Assembly: GCA_963794605.1 (NCBI GenBank)
Contig: CAWCEN010000002.1
Span: 930,001 to 994,000 of the forward strand
Reading direction: 5' to 3'
Length of the DNA stretch: 64,000 nt
Source of the DNA: VAXT01 sp963794605
GTDB lineage: Bacteria; Actinomycetota; Thermoleophilia; Gaiellales; Gaiellaceae
A program made the position numbers and the translations under genes. Shown piece after piece: positions 32,533 through 39,747 of the stretch (positions are counted from its first letter, which is position 1; every line of letters starts with the position of its first letter). A model generated the notes under the pieces. The model was not told the DNA's origin and did no database searches. It saw only the letters and a program-made list of their open reading frames with translations.

Positions 32533-33228
32533 ATGAACCCGATCCCGGAGTGGTTCCGCCCTGTCGCCGAGTACATGCTCCGCGAGGGCCTGCCCGAGAC
32601 GCTGCGGATCGCGGCCATCTCGGTCGTTGCGAGCGCGGCGATCGGCATCGTTCTCGGAACCCTGATCACAATCCGGTTCGCTCCCGCGAGGTGGCTGATC
32701 CGGCTCTACGTCGAGGTCTGGCGGGGGCTCCCGATCCTGGTCACCGTGCTGTTCATCTACTGGCTGCCCGCGTTCGACGTGGGCAGCTTCCACGTCCAGC
32801 TGAGCGCATACCAGTCGGCGGCGGTCGCGCTTACGCTCTGGGGCAGCGCGCAGGTCGCCGAGGCCACACGTGGGGCGGTGCAGTCGATCCCGAAGGAGCA
32901 GCACGAGGCGGCCGCGGCGCTGGGGTTCGGCTGGATCGGTCGCCAGACGTACGTGATCCTCCCGCAGGCCCTGCGCAGGCTGCTGCCGCCCATGGTCGGG
33001 CTGCTCGTAAACATCATCCAGAACACGACGATTGCCTTCGCCATCGGCGTGAACGAGTTCCTCCAGGCCGGGCAGCGCCAGTTCGAGAACGTCACCTCCG
33101 GCCTGACGGGACAGGTGGCCCCTTCGTACGCGCCGTTCATGATCTTCGGCTTCGTGATGCTCGTGTTCTTCGTGATCTCGTTCCCCTTGACGCGTCTCTC
33201 CGCGTACCTGGAGAAGCGACTCGCCTAA
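32533..33228 (+). CDS. Amino-acid ABC transporter permease (HisM/GltK type) 2
   Basis: This 231-residue permease has the same plan as its neighbour: a VEVWRGLPILVTVLFIYWLP segment, an EAA loop (EAAAALGFGWIGRQTYVILPQALRRLLPP) and a C-terminal helix ending in SAYLEKRLA. It starts at ATG 32533 immediately after the previous stop. The 3' end overlaps the convergent histidine kinase gene by 4 bases. Confidence 0.92.
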   Translation: MNPIPEWFRPVAEYMLREGLPETLRIAAISVVASAAIGIVLGTLITIRFAPARWLIRLYVEVWRGLPILVTVLFIYWLPAFDVGSFHVQLSAYQSAAVALTLWGSAQVAEATRGAVQSIPKEQHEAAAALGFGWIGRQTYVILPQALRRLLPPMVGLLVNIIQNTTIAFAIGVNEFLQAGQRQFENVTSGLTGQVAPSYAPFMIFGFVMLVFFVISFPLTRLSAYLEKRLA

Positions 33229-34544
33229 GCCGAGCCGTTCAGCGTGAAGCGCATCAGCGTGCCGCCGCCCTCGGCTCGTTCTGCCACGACGGTGCCGCCG
33301 TGTGCCTGCGCCACCTGGCGCACGATCGCGAGGCCGAGCCCGGAGCCGGGCAGCCCGCGGGCCGAGCTCGCTCGGTAGAAGCGGTCGAAGACGTACGGCA
33401 GGTCCTCTTCGTCGATCCCCGGCCCGTGGTCGCGGACGGTGACCTCGCCGCCGTGGACCGTGATCTCCACCTCGCCGTCCGGCGGGCTCCACTTGGCCGC
33501 GTTGTCGAACAGGTTGCCGAGCGCACGGTCGAGCGTCTCCGGGACGCCGTAGACGAGCGACTCTTCGAGGTCGGTCTTGAACTCGACTCCGGGCCGGTTG
33601 CGCTTCGTCCGTTCGACCGCCCCTGCCGCGACGAGGTCGAGGCGCACGTCCTCGGGCTCGGCGGCGTGCTGCTCGCCGCGAGCGAGCTCGATCAGCTCCG
33701 AGATGAGCGTCGTCATCTCGCCGAGCTGCTCGACGACGTCCGAGAGCAGGCGTTCGCGCTCGCCGGCCGGGAGCTCCCGGTCGCTCGCGAGCACCTCGAT
33801 GTTCGTCCGCAGGCTCGTCAGCGGCGTCCGCAGCTCGTGCGACGCGTCCGCGACGAGCTGGCTGCGGGCGCGCGTCGACTCCTCGAGCGCCCCGAGCATC
33901 GTGTTGAAGCTGCTCGCGAGTCGGCTCAGCTCGTCGCGCCCTTCGACCTCGATCCGCTCGGAGAGGTCACCGGTCTCGGTCACCGTCTCGGTCGCCTCGG
34001 TCAGGCGGCGGACGGGCGTGAGCGCGGCGCGGGAAACGATCAGGCCGAGCCCGCCCGCGATGAGCGTGCCTCCGGTCGCGATCAGGATCAGGAGCAAGCG
34101 GATCCGGGCCAGGGAGTGATCGGTCTCGTCAAGCGGTCGTGCGATCTGGACCGCGAAGCCGGGCTGGTAGGGGAACGTGATGATCCGGATGTGGTCGCCA
34201 CCGACTCGCGCGTCGGCGTAGTAGGTGTTGCTCTGGCCGCGGGCGACGCTCAGGTCGTGCTCGGTGACCGGCAGCTTCAGGTTCATTCCCGGCCGCCTGC
34301 AGCATGTGACGCCGTCCTGGCGGACCGCCTGCGGGTACCCACCGAAGACGCCGGGTTGCGGCGGGCCTTCCGTGAAGTCGAACACCGGCCCGCGCTGGAT
34401 GTGCTCCATGCTGCTGCGCAGCGACGTGTCGACGCTCGAGTAGAGCTCGTCCTTGACGACGAAGTAGACGACGGCCGACGCGGCGACCACGGCCAGCGCG
34501 ACAGCCGCCGCTGCGACGAGAGCCAGACGTGCGCGAAAGCTCAT
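33225..34544 (-). CDS. Sensor histidine kinase of the OmpR-type two-component system
   Basis: The 439-residue kinase has two membrane segments (about 7-28 and 150-175) enclosing an extracytoplasmic sensor of about 120 residues with an adjacent Cys-Cys pair (TCCRRPG). A HAMP domain (about 175-230), the H-box (DASHELRTPLTSLRTNIEVL) and a complete HATPase domain (NLFDNAAKWSPP, VRDHGPGI, GSGLGLAIV) follow. ATG 34544 overlaps the response-regulator stop. The layout is of the MprB/BaeS/TcrY type, which senses envelope stress in actinobacteria; the signal here is unknown. Confidence 0.92.
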   Translation of the reverse strand: MSFRARLALVAAAAVALAVVAASAVVYFVVKDELYSSVDTSLRSSMEHIQRGPVFDFTEGPPQPGVFGGYPQAVRQDGVTCCRRPGMNLKLPVTEHDLSVARGQSNTYYADARVGGDHIRIITFPYQPGFAVQIARPLDETDHSLARIRLLLILIATGGTLIAGGLGLIVSRAALTPVRRLTEATETVTETGDLSERIEVEGRDELSRLASSFNTMLGALEESTRARSQLVADASHELRTPLTSLRTNIEVLASDRELPAGERERLLSDVVEQLGEMTTLISELIELARGEQHAAEPEDVRLDLVAAGAVERTKRNRPGVEFKTDLEESLVYGVPETLDRALGNLFDNAAKWSPPDGEVEITVHGGEVTVRDHGPGIDEEDLPYVFDRFYRASSARGLPGSGLGLAIVRQVAQAHGGTVVAERAEGGGTLMRFTLNGSA

Positions 34545-35215
34545 GAGTCTCGGAGTGCGTAACCGACACCGCGAACCGTCTGGATCAGACGTGGCTCGCC
34601 GTCGGCTTCTGTCTTGCGCCGCAGGTAACCGATGTACACGTCGAGGGAGTTTGACGCGTATCCGAAGTCGTAGCCCCAAACACGCTCGAAGATGATCGAG
34701 CGCGTCAACACCTGGCGTGGGTTCCGCATGAAGAGCTCGAGCAGCGAGAATTCCGTCCGCGTCAGCTCGATCGGCCGTCCGCCGCGCGTCACCTCGCGCG
34801 TGGCAGGCTCGAGCACGAGGTCGGCAAACCGCACGGCCTCGCTTTCCTCGTCGGTCGTCCGGCGCAGGAGTGCCCGCACCCGCGCGAGCAGCTCCTCGAG
34901 CGCGAACGGCTTCGTCACGTAGTCGTCAGCGCCTGCGTCGAGGCCGGCGACGCGGTCCTCGACCTCGGTGCGCGCCGTCAGCATCAACACGGGTAGCTTG
35001 CTACCCGTGCCGCGCAGCCGCCGGCAGACCTCGAGCCCGTCGACGCCCGGCATGAGGACGTCGAGGATCATCGCGTCTGGCTCGTCGCTGCCCTCGAGCC
35101 GGTAGAGCGCCTCGCTGCCGTCGGCCGCGAGCTCGATCTCGTAGCCCTCGAGCTCGAGGGCGCGGCGCAATGACTCGCGCACGGCACGCTCATCGTCGAC
35201 CACGAGGATCTTCAT
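34541..35215 (-). CDS. OmpR/PhoB-family response regulator (MprA-like)
   Basis: This 224-residue regulator has a receiver domain with DDE (8-10), the phosphoacceptor Asp in DAMILDVLMPGVDG (about residue 51) and Lys in TKPF, and a winged-helix DNA-binding domain (about 130-222) with the recognition helix region SNSLDVYIGYLRRK. It starts at ATG 35215 and is coupled to the kinase. OmpR-type regulators bind direct repeats spaced about 11 bp. Such repeats of CTTAG type are present in its own promoter region and in three promoters downstream. Confidence 0.94.
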   Translation of the reverse strand: MKILVVDDERAVRESLRRALELEGYEIELAADGSEALYRLEGSDEPDAMILDVLMPGVDGLEVCRRLRGTGSKLPVLMLTARTEVEDRVAGLDAGADDYVTKPFALEELLARVRALLRRTTDEESEAVRFADLVLEPATREVTRGGRPIELTRTEFSLLELFMRNPRQVLTRSIIFERVWGYDFGYASNSLDVYIGYLRRKTEADGEPRLIQTVRGVGYALRDS

Positions 35216-35238
35216 GGGCCAATTGTTGCTTGAGGACT

Positions 35239-35254
35239 CTGAATGACGGCTAAG
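35239..35254 (-). promoter_or_regulatory. Candidate response-regulator box upstream of its own operon
   Basis: On the minus strand CTTAG (35254-35250) and TTCAG (35243-35239) are 11 bp apart, 24 bases upstream of the regulator start. They match the half-sites and period found at 36550-36587 and 36691-36728, suggesting autoregulation. Confidence 0.5.
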
Positions 35255-35264
35255 AAAATCTTTC

Positions 35265-35320
35265 CTTAACGGAACATTTAGCCCGCTCTCAGGCAGGGTA
35301 CGGGGTGGTGCTGCTCTCAT
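35265..35320 (+). promoter_or_regulatory. htrA promoter with response-regulator half-sites and extended -10
   Basis: Half-sites TTTAG (35277) and CTCAG (35288) are 11 bp apart; a weaker CTTAA lies at 35265 and the site expected at 35299 is degenerate. The extended -10 element TGCTCTCAT occupies 35312-35320. CTCAG lies 27 bases before the -10 hexamer, against 26 for the matching site in the two arrays downstream. The start of transcription would be near 35327, leaving a leader of about 25 bases with AAAGGA before ATG 35352. Confidence 0.55.
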
Positions 35321-35351
35321 GGGAGCAAGCCACTTTTCCGAAAGGACCGAA

Positions 35352-36497
35352 ATGAACCGCTCCCGACTTCCAATTGTCGCAATGGTGCTCGTCGGCACCC
35401 TCGCTCTCGGCGCGGGTGCGGGCGCGGTCGCCTATTCAGTCGTGCACCCGTCCTCGAAGACCGTTGTGCGGCAGGTGCCCGTGCAGAGCTCAGAGCCCGC
35501 GGCCGACAGCAGCGCGCTGACGCCGGGCCAGATCTACCGGCAGACGCACCAGGGTGTCGTCGAGATCACCGTGTCGTCGCCCCAACAGACGCCGATGGGC
35601 AACCAGGAAGCCCAGTCGCAGGGCTCCGGGTTCGTGATCGACTCGGACGGGCACATCGTCACGAACGATCATGTAGTCGAGAATGCGGACACGGTCTCGG
35701 TCCGGTTCTGGAACGGCAGCACGTACAGCGCCTCGGTCGTCGGCACCGACCCCTCGACAGATCTTGGCGTGATCAAGGTCGACGCGCCGTCGTCGATGCT
35801 CCATCCGGTCAGCCTCGGGGACTCTTCGAAGGTGCAGGTCGGTGATCCAGTCGTTGCGATCGGCAGTCCGTTCGGCCTCGAGGAGACCGTGACGAGCGGC
35901 ATCGTGAGCGCACTTCATCGGCAGATGCAGGCCTTGAACAGCTTCACGATCAACGACTCGATCCAGACTGACGCTGCGATCAATCACGGGAACTCCGGCG
36001 GCCCGCTCTTCAACGCGGCCGGCGGGGTGATCGGCGTCAACTCGCAGATCGCGGGACAGACCGGCGCCAACGTCGGCGTTGGGTTCGCGATCCCGTCGAA
36101 CACGGTTCGCTCGATCGCCGACACGTTGATCTCGAGCGGCAAGGTCGAGCACGCCTACCTCGGTGTCTCCGTCCAGGAAATCCCCGCCACGGCCGCGCGT
36201 GACCTCGGCCTCACCGAAGGCGTGGAGATCACGGAGGTCAGGTCCGGCACACCGGCCCAGAAGGCCGGCCTGAAGGGCTCGACCGGCAAGAAGATCGTCC
36301 AGGGCACGCAGTACGCGACCGGCGGCGACGTGATCACGGAAATCGACGGCCAGAAGATGACCACGTCCGAAGGTGTCCAGCAGGCGATCGACGCCCACCA
36401 ACCGGGAGACACGATCTCGATCACCTACTGGCGCAAGGGCGAGACGAAGACCGTGAGCGTCGAGCTCGCGACGCGCCCGGCGCAAGTCAACCCGTAA
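35352..36497 (+). CDS. htrA: HtrA/DegP-family serine protease with PDZ domain
   Basis: The 381-residue protease has an N-terminal membrane anchor (about 7-30), a trypsin-like domain with the triad H107 (TNDHVVE), D137 (STDLGVIK) and S215 (GNSGGPLF), and one PDZ domain (about 280-375). It degrades or refolds damaged proteins outside the membrane. ATG 35352 is preferred because the ATG at 35319 lies inside the proposed -10 element. It is divergent from the two-component genes and carries their binding sites, so it is probably their target. Confidence 0.93.
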   Translation: MNRSRLPIVAMVLVGTLALGAGAGAVAYSVVHPSSKTVVRQVPVQSSEPAADSSALTPGQIYRQTHQGVVEITVSSPQQTPMGNQEAQSQGSGFVIDSDGHIVTNDHVVENADTVSVRFWNGSTYSASVVGTDPSTDLGVIKVDAPSSMLHPVSLGDSSKVQVGDPVVAIGSPFGLEETVTSGIVSALHRQMQALNSFTINDSIQTDAAINHGNSGGPLFNAAGGVIGVNSQIAGQTGANVGVGFAIPSNTVRSIADTLISSGKVEHAYLGVSVQEIPATAARDLGLTEGVEITEVRSGTPAQKAGLKGSTGKKIVQGTQYATGGDVITEIDGQKMTTSEGVQQAIDAHQPGDTISITYWRKGETKTVSVELATRPAQVNP

Positions 36498-36512
36498 CGA
36501 AACGGCTCTCGA

Positions 36513-36549
36513 GACATGTCCCAGGGCCTGTCCCTGGGACATGTCATTT
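36513..36549 (+). terminator. Intrinsic terminator after htrA
   Basis: A perfect 14-bp stem (36513-36526 with 36532-36545) with loop CCTGT, followed by ATTTC. It ends exactly where the next regulatory array begins. Confidence 0.8.
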
Positions 36550-36603
36550 CTTAGGTCCTTCTTAGATCGCTCTCAGGTTTCCCTTAGCCGGCGTTGATTC
36601 CAT
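36550..36603 (+). promoter_or_regulatory. Four-site response-regulator array and extended -10 of a candidate small RNA
   Basis: CTTAG (36550), CTTAG (36561), CTCAG (36572) and CTTAG (36583) are spaced exactly 11 bp. An extended -10 element TGATTCCAT occupies 36595-36603, with the hexamer starting 15 bases after the start of the last half-site. The array at 36691 has the same geometry. No protein-coding gene follows before a terminator at 36653. Confidence 0.65.
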
Positions 36604-36609
36604 TTCGAG

Positions 36610-36690
36610 CGAAGCAAGACTTATCCGCACAGAACACTCCAATCCGTCGAATGCGGCCCGCGCCCTCCCCTTGCGGGCCGCTTTCGTCTT
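36610..36690 (+). ncRNA. Candidate small RNA under two-component control
   Basis: Transcription from the promoter at 36595-36603 should start near 36610 and stop at the terminator ending at 36690, giving an RNA of about 75-80 nucleotides. Its first 43 bases are not GC-paired and contain no ATG/GTG-led reading frame of useful length. The rest is the terminator hairpin. This is an inference from promoter and terminator placement; a decayed copy of the neighbouring gene unit is an alternative, since both units end in the same terminator stem. Confidence 0.35.
36653..36690 (+). terminator. Intrinsic terminator of the candidate small RNA
   Basis: GCGGCCCGC (36653-36661) pairs with GCGGGCCGC (36673-36681), followed by TTTCGTCTT. 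The stem is identical to that of the terminator at 37477-37500. Confidence 0.7.
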
Positions 36691-36744
36691 CTTAGAGAGT
36701 TCATAGCCCTCGTTCAGGTTGCGCTTAGTGAGCGGTGCTTTCAT
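36691..36744 (+). promoter_or_regulatory. Four-site response-regulator array and extended -10 of the His-rich protein gene
   Basis: CTTAG (36691), CATAG (36702), TTCAG (36713) and CTTAG (36724) are spaced exactly 11 bp. The extended -10 element TGCTTTCAT is at 36736-36744, its hexamer starting 15 bases after the start of the last half-site, as in the array at 36550. Transcription would start at about 36751-36752, at the ATG of the gene. Confidence 0.65.
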
Positions 36745-36751
36745 GGGAGGC

Positions 36752-37447
36752 ATGAAGAACGTGACCTCCAAACGAGCAATCGTCGCCGCGTCAGCCCTCT
36801 CGCTGGTCGTCGGAGCCGGGGGCGCGATCGCCGCCTCCAAGGGCTCCTCGACGCGCGGCGACGGCTTCCTGGCGAGGGTCGCCGGCCATCTCGGGATCTC
36901 GACGCAGAAGCTCGAGGACGCAACGAAGGCGGCGGCGATCGACCAGGTCGAGGCCGACCTCGAGGCCGGCCGGATCACCAAGGCCCAGGCCGACGCGCTG
37001 AAGGCGCGGATCGAGAAGGGCGAGGTGCCGCTCCTCTTCGGCGGCCCGCGTCACTTCGGCCCGCATCGCTTCGGCGACTTCGGCCACATGCCCTTCGGCG
37101 CGCACGGCCACCTCTCGGCCGCGGCCGACTACCTCGGGCTGACCGTCCCGCAGCTCTTCCAGAAGCTCGCGAACGGCCGGTCGCTGGCGGACGTCGCCAA
37201 GGCGCAGCACAAGTCCGTCGACGGCCTGAAGAAGACGATCGTCGACGGCGCGAAGAAAGACCTCGACCAGGCGGTCAAGAACGGCTTCCTGACCGAGGCG
37301 CAGGCAAAGCAGGCGCTGAGCGCGCTCCAGTCCCGGATCGACGACATCGTCAACGGCACCTTCCCGGGGCCCGGTCCGCATGGACGGTTCCACTGGCGGC
37401 AGGGACCCCCGGACAACGGCGGCTCGACGATCATGCCCGCCGCCTGA
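36752..37447 (+). CDS. Secreted His-rich helical protein, probable envelope-stress effector
   Basis: The 231-residue product has a signal peptide (1-27, ending GGAIAASKG), then two similar helical units (about 38-90 and 120-205) that share LGxxxxxL starts and GxxTxAQAxALxxRI ends. A linker rich in His, Phe and Gly (about 93-118, seven His) separates them and could bind metal. ATG 36752 coincides with the predicted transcription start, so the mRNA may be leaderless; an ATG at 36743 lies inside the -10 box. No family is recognised. Location and control recall CpxP or ZraP, but similarity to them is not evident. Confidence 0.7.
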   Translation: MKNVTSKRAIVAASALSLVVGAGGAIAASKGSSTRGDGFLARVAGHLGISTQKLEDATKAAAIDQVEADLEAGRITKAQADALKARIEKGEVPLLFGGPRHFGPHRFGDFGHMPFGAHGHLSAAADYLGLTVPQLFQKLANGRSLADVAKAQHKSVDGLKKTIVDGAKKDLDQAVKNGFLTEAQAKQALSALQSRIDDIVNGTFPGPGPHGRFHWRQGPPDNGGSTIMPAA

Positions 37448-37476
37448 CTTCTGTATCACCCTCCTATCCGTGAGAC

Positions 37477-37507
37477 AGCGGCCCGCCCAAGCGGGCCGCT
37501 TCCTTTT
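37477..37507 (+). terminator. Intrinsic terminator after the His-rich protein gene
   Basis: A 10-bp stem (37477-37486 with 37491-37500), loop CCAA and a TCCTTTT tail. Its core stem is identical to the terminator at 36653-36681. Confidence 0.8.
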
Positions 37508-38216
37508 AGAACTTCCGAATCGTCGAGCGCGTCCCGATCACGATCAGCGGACGCTTGGCCGGATCGAACCAGCGCAGGAGCTTCACGAGGCGTGGCTGCG
37601 GAAGGCTGACGCAGCCGAGGGTCGGGTTGCCGTGGCTGACGTGGAGGAAGATGCCCGAGCCGCGGCCGGGCACGATCGGACGCGTGTTGTAGTCGATCAC
37701 TGCCAGGTGCCTGTAGGCCGTGGGCGACTTGGACATGTCCTCGCTCGTCGTGTGGAACGGGGGCGTCGAGCCGCAGCGCACGTGGCGGAACCTGTTGTAG
37801 AAGGAAGAGCGAGGGTCCTCGACCCACCAGTCGCCGCACACGATCCGGTGGTAGCGGTAGCGCAGGCCCGGGTTCGGCCCGAGGCCGTACATGACCGCTT
37901 GGATCCCGAATGCCCCGCTCGGCGTCTTGAGGTCTCCCTCGCGCTTGCGCTCGGAGATGCCGCGGATGCCGAGCCATGCGGGCCACGGGCCGGCGACCTG
38001 CACCCAGCACTCGCCGCGCTTCTCCCAGGCGCGCACGGCTCCGGTCTGGGAGCTCGGGCGCAGCGACGCGACTGTGACCAGCTGGGCCGCCGAGCCCGTG
38101 TCTGCGAGCTGGTTCGCGAGCGTCGGCGGACATTGCGCGATGGCGGACTCGCTGCCGGTCGCAGTCGCCGCGGGGAGGAGCGCGAAGCAGGCCAGGAGCG
38201 CACAGATCAGCTTCAT
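37506..38216 (-). CDS. L,D-transpeptidase-like secreted protein (YkuD family)
   Basis: The 236-residue product has a signal peptide (about 1-22) and a YkuD-type catalytic region with the His-Gly and Cys elements HVSHGNPTLGCVSLP (H195, C202). An upstream part has the GDLKTPSGAFGI motif of the family. L,D-transpeptidases make 3-3 peptidoglycan cross-links or attach proteins to the wall by way of the Cys thioester. Four more cysteines (C29, C70, C127, C148) may form disulfides outside the cell. It is divergent from an M15 peptidase gene 29 bases away. Confidence 0.85.
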   Translation of the reverse strand: MKLICALLACFALLPAATATGSESAIAQCPPTLANQLADTGSAAQLVTVASLRPSSQTGAVRAWEKRGECWVQVAGPWPAWLGIRGISERKREGDLKTPSGAFGIQAVMYGLGPNPGLRYRYHRIVCGDWWVEDPRSSFYNRFRHVRCGSTPPFHTTSEDMSKSPTAYRHLAVIDYNTRPIVPGRGSGIFLHVSHGNPTLGCVSLPQPRLVKLLRWFDPAKRPLIVIGTRSTIRKF

Positions 38217-38245
38217 CCCGCCAACCAGACTAGTCTCGATGGGCG

Positions 38246-38848
38246 ATGGGCCTCGCCCTCCTCGTCTTGCTTGCCACTCCGCCGTTCGCGCACAGCGTCA
38301 CGCCGGTGACGCGCGCGCAGCTCCCGCACTCGTGGCATGCGGGTTGCCCGGTCGCTCCATCGTCGCTTCGGCGTCTCCGGCTGAGCTACTGGGGCTTCGA
38401 CGGCGAGCGCCACGTCGGAACGCTCGTCGTCAGCCGAAGCGCGGTCGGCCCACTGACCGTCGTCTTCCGCCGGCTCTACAAGGCCCGCTTCTCGATCCGG
38501 AAGATGCGCCCGATCGACGCCTACGGCGGGAACGACGAGCGCTCGCTCGCCGCCGACAACACCGCAGCGTTCAACTGCCGCTACGCGGTCGGCCCGGGCC
38601 CGAAGCGCTGGTCGGCCCACGCCTACGGGCAGGCGATCGACGTCAACCCGGTCGAGAACCCGTACCTCGAGGGCGGGCGAGTCCACCCACGCGCAGGCAA
38701 GGCCTATCTCGACCGCACGAACGTCCGGCCGGGGATGGCCGCGCGCGGAGGCCTACTGGTCAGCGCGTTCGCGTCGGTCGGCTGGCAGTGGGGCGGCCGC
38801 TGGACCGGCACACCCGACTACCAACACTTCTCCTCGACCGGCGGTTAG
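38246..38848 (+). CDS. M15-family peptidase (D-Ala-D-Ala carboxypeptidase-like)
   Basis: This 200-residue protein has an N-terminal hydrophobic signal (1-16) and the LAS zinc site: H125 and D132 in SAHAYGQAIDVNP and H194 in DYQHFS. The family cleaves D-Ala or L-Ala-D-Glu bonds in peptidoglycan. It is paired divergently with the L,D-transpeptidase gene, so both probably act in wall remodelling. The family match is strong; the exact bond cut is not known. Confidence 0.87.
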   Translation: MGLALLVLLATPPFAHSVTPVTRAQLPHSWHAGCPVAPSSLRRLRLSYWGFDGERHVGTLVVSRSAVGPLTVVFRRLYKARFSIRKMRPIDAYGGNDERSLAADNTAAFNCRYAVGPGPKRWSAHAYGQAIDVNPVENPYLEGGRVHPRAGKAYLDRTNVRPGMAARGGLLVSAFASVGWQWGGRWTGTPDYQHFSSTGG

Positions 38849-38856
38849 GCCGGTCG

Positions 38857-39273
38857 CTACCTCAGCTGCGCGACGCGCAGCTGGTTGCCGGACGTATCGC
38901 GGAAGCCGACGTCGACCCCGTACGGCTGCTCGGTCGGCTCACCCTGAAACTCCACGCCGCGGCCTTTGAGCTCCTCGTACGTCCCCTGGATGTCGTCGGC
39001 GGCGAAGAAGAGCCCGGTCGCCGCGCCCTTGGCCACGAGCGCCAGGATCTGCTCGCGGGTCTCGGCGTCGAACACGGGCGGGCCCGGCACTGCCATGAGC
39101 GTGATCGCGATGTCGGGCTGGCCCGGCACGCCGACCGTGAGCCAGCGGAAGTTGCCCATCTCGGGCACCGTCACGTCCTCGCGGAGCTCGAGCCCGAGCT
39201 TCTCCGTGTAGAAAGCCAGAGCCTCATCCTGGTCGTGGACCCAGACCTGGGTAGTCGTGAGTTGCTTCAGCAT
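38857..39273 (-). CDS. VOC (glyoxalase/bleomycin-resistance) family protein
   Basis: This 138-residue protein has the paired beta-alpha-beta-beta-beta units of the VOC fold: TTTQVWVHDQDEALAFYTEKLGLEL at the start and DDIQGTYEELKGRGVEFQ in the second half, ending DTSGNQLRVAQL. ATG 39273 is preceded by GGAGGT at the right distance. VOC members include lyases, dioxygenases and antibiotic-binding proteins; the substrate is unknown. It lies in a short minus-strand group with AraC-type and reductase genes. Confidence 0.85.
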   Translation of the reverse strand: MLKQLTTTQVWVHDQDEALAFYTEKLGLELREDVTVPEMGNFRWLTVGVPGQPDIAITLMAVPGPPVFDAETREQILALVAKGAATGLFFAADDIQGTYEELKGRGVEFQGEPTEQPYGVDVGFRDTSGNQLRVAQLR

Positions 39274-39306
39274 CGTCTGCACCTCCGTCGTCGTAGGTCG
39301 GTGAAG

Positions 39307-39744
39307 CTAGTCGGACGGAGCACGTTCGTCTTCTCGAAAACTGCTGGACTGCGGTCGCCCCCACGCGAGGAGCATGCAGGCCGGGATCCGGGCGCGCGTG
39401 ACCGCCGGCGGGTACGCGGCTCGGTACGCAGTCGGTGAGACACCGAAGGCGCGGCCGAAGCTCGTCGTGAACGAGCCGACGCTCCGCAACCCGACCGCGA
39501 GGCAGATGTCGGCGACGGTCCGGTCCGTGTTTCGAAGCAGCGCCGCTGCGCGCTCGAGCCGCCGCGTGAGCAGGTACTGGTGAGGCGTCTCGCCGAATGC
39601 GCGGCGGAACTCGCGGCTGAAGTGCGCCACGGAGAGATGCGCGGCGCGAGCGAGCGCGGGCACGTCGAGCGGCTCGCGGTATCTCGCGTCGACGAGATCC
39701 TTCGCGCGGAGCAGGTGCCGGGCCGGCGGGACAGGGCTACTCAC
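39307..39744 (-). CDS. AraC-family transcriptional regulator
   Basis: The 145-residue protein consists mainly of an AraC-type double helix-turn-helix domain (about 10-110): LDVPALARAAHLSVAHFSREFRRAFGETPHQYL and TVADICLAVGLRSVGSFTTSFGRAFGVSPTAYR. There is no sensor domain, so it is a stand-alone DNA-binding regulator. GTG 39744 follows closely on the upstream reductase gene. It may control the VOC and reductase genes around it (inference). Confidence 0.87.
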   Translation of the reverse strand: MSSPVPPARHLLRAKDLVDARYREPLDVPALARAAHLSVAHFSREFRRAFGETPHQYLLTRRLERAAALLRNTDRTVADICLAVGLRSVGSFTTSFGRAFGVSPTAYRAAYPPAVTRARIPACMLLAWGRPQSSSFREDERAPSD

Positions 39745-39747
39745 CGG

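Noticed and set aside
31842..34562. Plus-strand frame of about 900 codons across two permease genes and the histidine kinase
   Set aside because: It shows no domain signal and lies in the wrong frame or strand of three well-supported genes.
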